Assembly: GCA_003611805.1 (NCBI GenBank)
Contig: RAYM01000015.1
Span: forward strand, 113,418-177,417
Source of the DNA: a bacterium 1xD42-87
GTDB lineage: Bacteria; Bacillota; Clostridia; Lachnospirales; Lachnospiraceae
DNA: 64,000 bases
Reading direction: 5' to 3'
How positions within the stretch are numbered: position 1 is the stretch's first letter; every line of letters begins with the position of its first letter. Shown here piece after piece: positions 60,107 through 64,000 of this stretch. A program made the position numbers and the translations under genes. The notes under the pieces are model-generated. The model was not told the DNA's origin and did not search any database. It saw nothing but the letters and a program-made list of their open reading frames with translations.

Positions 60107-60853
60107 ATGGCTAGAAGAAGAATTATCGCCGGGAACTGGAAGATGAACATGACTCCCAGCGAGGCTGTTAAGCTTTGTGAGACATTAAAGGATCTGGTAG
60201 TGAACGATGCGGTTGACGTGGTTTACTGCGTGCCCGCGATTGACATCGTGCCTGTGGCTGAGGCTGTCAAAGGCACAAACGTGCATGTGGGCGCCGAGAA
60301 CTTCTACATCGAGGACAAGGGCGCGTACACGGGCGAGATTTCCGCGCCCATGCTGAAAGACGCGGGCGTGGAGTATGTGATCATCGGTCACTCCGAGAGA
60401 AGAGAGTATTTCAAGGAGGACGACGCTTTCCTGAACAAGAAGGTGTTAAAGGCGCTGGAGGCAGGTCTTACACCGATCCTTTGCTGCGGCGAGTCCCTGG
60501 AGCAGAGAGAGATGAACGTGACTATGGACTGGATCAGACTGCAGATCAAGTCCGACCTTGCAGGCGTTACCGCTGATCAGGTGAAGGGTATGGTTATCGC
60601 ATATGAGCCGATCTGGGCGATCGGGACCGGCAAGACCGCTACTTCCGATCAGGCTCAGGAAGTATGCAAGGGCATCCGCGAATGCATCGCTGAAATGTAC
60701 GACGAAGCTACCGCTGAGGCGGTGCGCATCCAGTACGGCGGATCCATGAACGCTGGTAACGCGGCTGAGCTTCTTGCAAAGCCCGACATCGACGGTGGTC
60801 TGATCGGTGGCGCTTCCTTGAAGCCTGACTTTGGGCAGATTGTGAACGCGTAA
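60107..60853 (+). CDS. tpiA: Triosephosphate isomerase
   Basis: The 248-residue TIM barrel has Asn10 and Lys12 (AGNWKMN), His95 (IIGHSERRE), Glu167 in [11 protein letters not shown], and the phosphate loops YGGSMNAGN and GGLIGGASL. It interconverts DHAP and glyceraldehyde-3-phosphate. ATG 60107 follows AAGGAG, after the palindromic spacer that separates it from pgk. Confidence 0.97.
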   Translation: MARRRIIAGNWKMNMTPSEAVKLCETLKDLVVNDAVDVVYCVPAIDIVPVAEAVKGTNVHVGAENFYIEDKGAYTGEISAPMLKDAGVEYVIIGHSERREYFKEDDAFLNKKVLKALEAGLTPILCCGESLEQREMNVTMDWIRLQIKSDLAGVTADQVKGMVIAYEPIWAIGTGKTATSDQAQEVCKGIRECIAEMYDEATAEAVRIQYGGSMNAGNAAELLAKPDIDGGLIGGASLKPDFGQIVNA

Positions 60854-60896
60854 GGGACGACGTTACGGAGCGTGTTAAAAGGATAAAAGGTTAATG

Positions 60897-60941
60897 AAAA
60901 CTCACTTCGATGCAGCAATACGAATCGGGGTGAGTTTTTGT
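60897..60941 (+). terminator. Intrinsic terminator after tpiA
   Basis: AAAACTCAC (60897-60905) pairs with GTGAGTTTT (60930-60938), with a CGAT/ATCG inner stem, followed by TTTTTG. It ends the glycolytic cluster. Confidence 0.85.
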
Positions 60942-61023
60942 TACGGTGGCACGCTGACAGATAACATGGTACGATAGAGGAAAATGGCATAGGAAACGGA
61001 ATGACAGGAAAGACGGAGACATT

Positions 61024-62841
61024 ATGAGTGGCATACAAAAACTGATTGCGCGGTTGAACAGGCTTACCATCAGGCGGCAGCTCTACCGGATCTATACGGT
61101 GGTAGTGGTTGTCCCTATTCTTCTGATCGGGTCTTTTCTGCTTATGTACACGTATCACATGATGCAAAATTACTATACGGATTTATTGAAGGCAGATAAT
61201 TACCGGGTGAGAAACATCTTTTTTGATATAACCAGAGAGGTTTACGAAATCTCCCGTGATATCTCCTTTGACAGCGGTGTGCGGATCATTCTTGCGGATG
61301 ATTTTGAGGGCAGACAGGAATATATGAGGGCGGTAGACAGTAACGAGGTGTTAAGCCGCTACGCGTCAACCTACGCTGAGGTATCCAAGATTGAGATATA
61401 CACAGACAATCCTTCCCTGTCTGATTATAAGCAGTTTGTCCAGATGGATGAAAGCGTAAAAGGGACGGTATGGTATCAGCAGGCGATGGAGCAGGCGGGC
61501 GTTTTCTGGAAAGCAATTTCATGGGAGGACGGTTACCGGGACAGCAACTGGGATCTGTGCCTTGTGAAACGGATCCAGCTTGTCAATTCGCCCTACCATG
61601 CGGTGCTTGTCATACACATTGACTCCAATTACCTGCGTGTCTGGGTGGATAATACCGAGTATGGCAGCGTGATGTCGGTAGACCGGGGCGCCGTGTTTTA
61701 CAGCTCCGATATGGTGAGAAACGGAAAAGCGCAGCCTGTGGCGATTGCCTTTGACGAATCCTATTTTCAGTACACAGGGCGGATCAGGATAGACGGTCAC
61801 CAGTGCTTTGTCGACGTGTCCACGCTGCACGCCTATCAGTCCGGCTCAAAGATATATATCTGTACACTGGATAAGCACGGATATGACCATATACGGAGCA
61901 TTCTGTATATCTGCGGGGCGATGATTGCCGTGGCACTGATTATTCCCGGTATTCTGATACATATTTTCACGAACTACTTTACGGGGAGGGTGCGCCTTCT
62001 CAGACAGGAGATGCACAAGGTGAGCAATCAGGATTATGAGCTGATTCCGGCTTTCCGGGGCAGCGACGAGCTTTCCGAGGCATTCGGGGATCTGCAGGTC
62101 ATGGTCGGCAATATCAAGGAGCAGGAGGCGCGCGCATATGAGGCGCAGATCAAGGAACAGGAACTTCTGATCCGGCAGCAGGAGATGGAATTTAAGATGC
62201 TGGCGAGCCAGATCAACCCTCATTTTCTCTATAATACACTGGAAACCATCCGCATGAAGGCGCTTACGGCTGGAGATAAAGAGGCGGCGACGGCGATCAA
62301 GCTTCTGGGCAAGTCCATGCGGTATGTGCTGGAGAATATGGGAACTTCCGTCACCACGCTGGGGGAGGAACTCAATCATGTGGACGAATATATGAAGATC
62401 CAGCATCTGCGTTTCGGGGACAGGATCACCTATGAAAAGAAGGTGGAGGAGGGGCTTGATCTGACGCGGTATTATATTCTGCCGCTGCTTTTGCAGCCGG
62501 TGGTGGAAAACGCCATTGTCCACGGACTGGATGAGAAAGAGGAAGGCGGCAGGATTGTGGTCTCTGTCTGCCGGAAAACACCCGATGAGACCGGGCTTCT
62601 TTTGATCGATGTGGACGATAATGGCTGCGGTATGTCGGAGGAAGCGCTTAATAAACTGAGAACGGACATTGAGATCCGGGACATGAGCCGCAGCAAGAGT
62701 ATCGGGCTGTACAATATCAACCAGCGTCTGAAATTGCATTACGGGGAGGGATATCGTCTGCATGTGTATTCGGAGCAGGGGACAGGCACAAGGGTCCGCC
62801 TGATGATTTCGGTGAAAAAGATGGAGAATGAGAAAAGATAA
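61024..62841 (+). CDS. YesM-type sensor histidine kinase
   Basis: The 605-residue protein has an N-terminal helix (VVVVPILLIGSFLLMY), an extracytoplasmic sensor region, a second helix (ILYICGAMIAVALIIPGIL) and a HAMP linker. The His-kinase domain carries His400 in SQINPHFLYNTLE, and the HATPase motifs include VVENAIVHGL, DVDDNGCGM and GLYNINQRL. Such kinases sense carbohydrates and normally pair with an AraC-type response regulator, which is not encoded next to it here. ATG 61024. Confidence 0.92.
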   Translation: MSGIQKLIARLNRLTIRRQLYRIYTVVVVVPILLIGSFLLMYTYHMMQNYYTDLLKADNYRVRNIFFDITREVYEISRDISFDSGVRIILADDFEGRQEYMRAVDSNEVLSRYASTYAEVSKIEIYTDNPSLSDYKQFVQMDESVKGTVWYQQAMEQAGVFWKAISWEDGYRDSNWDLCLVKRIQLVNSPYHAVLVIHIDSNYLRVWVDNTEYGSVMSVDRGAVFYSSDMVRNGKAQPVAIAFDESYFQYTGRIRIDGHQCFVDVSTLHAYQSGSKIYICTLDKHGYDHIRSILYICGAMIAVALIIPGILIHIFTNYFTGRVRLLRQEMHKVSNQDYELIPAFRGSDELSEAFGDLQVMVGNIKEQEARAYEAQIKEQELLIRQQEMEFKMLASQINPHFLYNTLETIRMKALTAGDKEAATAIKLLGKSMRYVLENMGTSVTTLGEELNHVDEYMKIQHLRFGDRITYEKKVEEGLDLTRYYILPLLLQPVVENAIVHGLDEKEEGGRIVVSVCRKTPDETGLLLIDVDDNGCGMSEEALNKLRTDIEIRDMSRSKSIGLYNINQRLKLHYGEGYRLHVYSEQGTGTRVRLMISVKKMENEKR

Positions 62842-62986
62842 AAAAATGACTGTAATTTTTCTCCATTCTGTTCGGTATTCGTCATATTACATTTTTTTTA
62901 TAATGAATGCATCAAGGGAAATGAGCACAGGCACATTTTCAGTGGTGCATTTTTTCCCGAAAAATGTGAGGAAAGGATGGCGGAAT

Positions 62987-63928
62987 ATGAGTGCGAGAAA
63001 GGCGCAAAAAGAGAGAGTAATCAAACAGAAGTTCAGTATGCAGCTTATGTACAAACAGCGGTATCTGCTATTGATGTCGCTTCCGTTTGTGATCTGGCTG
63101 ATCATTTTTAAGTACATACCTCTGTGGGGATGGACGATGGCATTTCAGGATGTGAGACCAAAGAACCTGTCGAAACATATCTGGGAAAGACCTTTTGCGG
63201 GGCTGGAGAATTTTGTAAAGGCATTCGGCGACCGAATGTTCAACCAGACGCTGATCAACACGATAGGACTCAGTATTCTGGGCATTGCGGTGGGGACGGC
63301 TATGGCGATCCTGTTCGCGCTGATGTTAAACGAAATCCGTTTTGTCAAATTTAAAAAGGTGACGCAGACGGTTTCCTATCTGCCCCACTTCGTATCGTGG
63401 GTCGTTATCGCCAGTATCGCGAAGATGGTTTTAAACGACGGCGGTATGTTAGACACGCTGTTTGGCACGAAGCTGGGACTGATGAGTACCAACTCGCCGC
63501 TGTTCTGGCTGACGGTGGTTCTGGTCAATACGTGGAAAGAGGTGGGCTGGGATGCCATCGTATATCTCTCCGCCATGGCAGGCATTGATCAGGGGCTTTA
63601 TGAAGCGGCGAAAGTGGACGGCGCGAACCGTCTCCAGCGCATCTGGCACATTACCCTTCCGGGTATTAAGCCGACCATCGTTGTGCTTCTGATCATGGGC
63701 ATCGGCGGCGCGCTGAATGTAGGTATGGAGCGACAGATGCTTCTAAGCAACGGTATCGTACAGGATCACGCGATGGTGCTTTCGTGGTTTGCGTATGTCA
63801 GAGGTATCGGCAACAGCAATTACGGTCTCGGTACTGCAATCGGTATGTTCCAGTCGTTAGTCGGCGTTATTCTGCTTTTCTTAGCAAATAAAGTGGCAGG
63901 GTGGCTTGGCGAGAGCAGATTGATATAG
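62987..63928 (+). CDS. LplB-type sugar ABC transporter permease
   Basis: Start ATG 62987 (MSARKAQKER) lies behind AGGAAAGG; the frame extends upstream but without an SD site. The 313-residue protein has about six helices and the EAA loop YEAAKVDGANRLQRIWHITL, where it contacts the ATPase. It resembles LplB/YtcP permeases for complex saccharides. The usual second permease and binding protein should follow outside the window; 63929-64000 shows no clear gene start. The 145-nt spacer before it holds TATAAT at 62901. Confidence 0.9.
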   Translation: MSARKAQKERVIKQKFSMQLMYKQRYLLLMSLPFVIWLIIFKYIPLWGWTMAFQDVRPKNLSKHIWERPFAGLENFVKAFGDRMFNQTLINTIGLSILGIAVGTAMAILFALMLNEIRFVKFKKVTQTVSYLPHFVSWVVIASIAKMVLNDGGMLDTLFGTKLGLMSTNSPLFWLTVVLVNTWKEVGWDAIVYLSAMAGIDQGLYEAAKVDGANRLQRIWHITLPGIKPTIVVLLIMGIGGALNVGMERQMLLSNGIVQDHAMVLSWFAYVRGIGNSNYGLGTAIGMFQSLVGVILLFLANKVAGWLGESRLI

Positions 63929-64000
63929 ATAATATGAAGTGACCCCACATTTGTAGCAACGTGGATTTACCTGTATACTAGAGTTTGATAAGAACAATGG

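Noticed and set aside
63929..64000. Transposon end or new gene at the right edge
   Set aside because: Only 72 nt are visible, with no inverted repeat, SD site or clear start codon context.

Overview
The window joins two very different DNAs. Positions 1 to about 35,600 are AT-rich, densely packed and almost entirely plus-strand, with short spacers, strong Shine-Dalgarno (SD) sites and many small unknown genes. This is the early/replication arm of a large temperate bacteriophage integrated as a prophage. From about 35,700 to 64,000 the base composition rises to that of a moderately GC-rich, spore-forming anaerobic Firmicute. Sporulation genes (spoIIM, a SpoVB/MurJ-type flippase), the protein styles and the gene order suggest Lachnospiraceae (inference; no rRNA or marker gene is present to prove it).

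Prophage, 1-15.7 kb: a PAPS-reductase-like ATP pyrophosphatase, small Cys-rich proteins, a likely Tad1/Acb2-type anti-defence sponge (2539-2907), a metallophosphatase, then a nearly complete replisome: Sak4-like RecA-fold ATPase, SSB, a putative PD-(D/E)XK nuclease, a Zn protein, DnaB-like helicase, DnaG-like primase, RecB/Cas4-like nuclease, a 1168-residue DNA polymerase III alpha, an ERCC4-type nuclease and an ExoX-C protein. 15.7-22.2 kb: small accessory genes, several interrupted by single stops. 22.2-35.6 kb: MazG, PTH2, NAD-dependent ligase, an interrupted SleB-like hydrolase, an HPr-like protein, ThyX, guanylate kinase, a deoxyribosyltransferase-like protein, a minus-strand gene under a LexA-box promoter, a P-loop kinase, NrdD, an AP2/HNH endonuclease-like gene, NrdG, dUTPase, excisionase and tyrosine integrase. 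The phage therefore makes its own replication machinery and remodels anaerobic dNTP supply. Translation starts are unusual: many genes use UUG, and several appear to use AUA or AUU behind strong SD sites.

Host, 35.7-64 kb: a small conserved minus gene with its terminator; an AraC regulator and two GH13 alpha-glucosidases of apparently different linkage preference; a class I aminotransferase; nudF-spoIIM-xerD; a convergent marR-MATE operon with visible operators; aroF (DAHP synthase); a SpoVB/MurJ-like flippase; mnmA behind a structured leader; a GGDEF membrane protein and a PHP-family phosphatase; an HscC-like Hsp70 with two related membrane J-type partners; the glycolytic cluster gap-pgk-tpiA; and finally a YesM-type sensor kinase followed by an LplB-type sugar ABC permease.

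No CRISPR array, tRNA, rRNA or insertion sequence was recognised. The left end of the prophage lies outside the window. All homology statements come from motif recognition by eye, not from searches.
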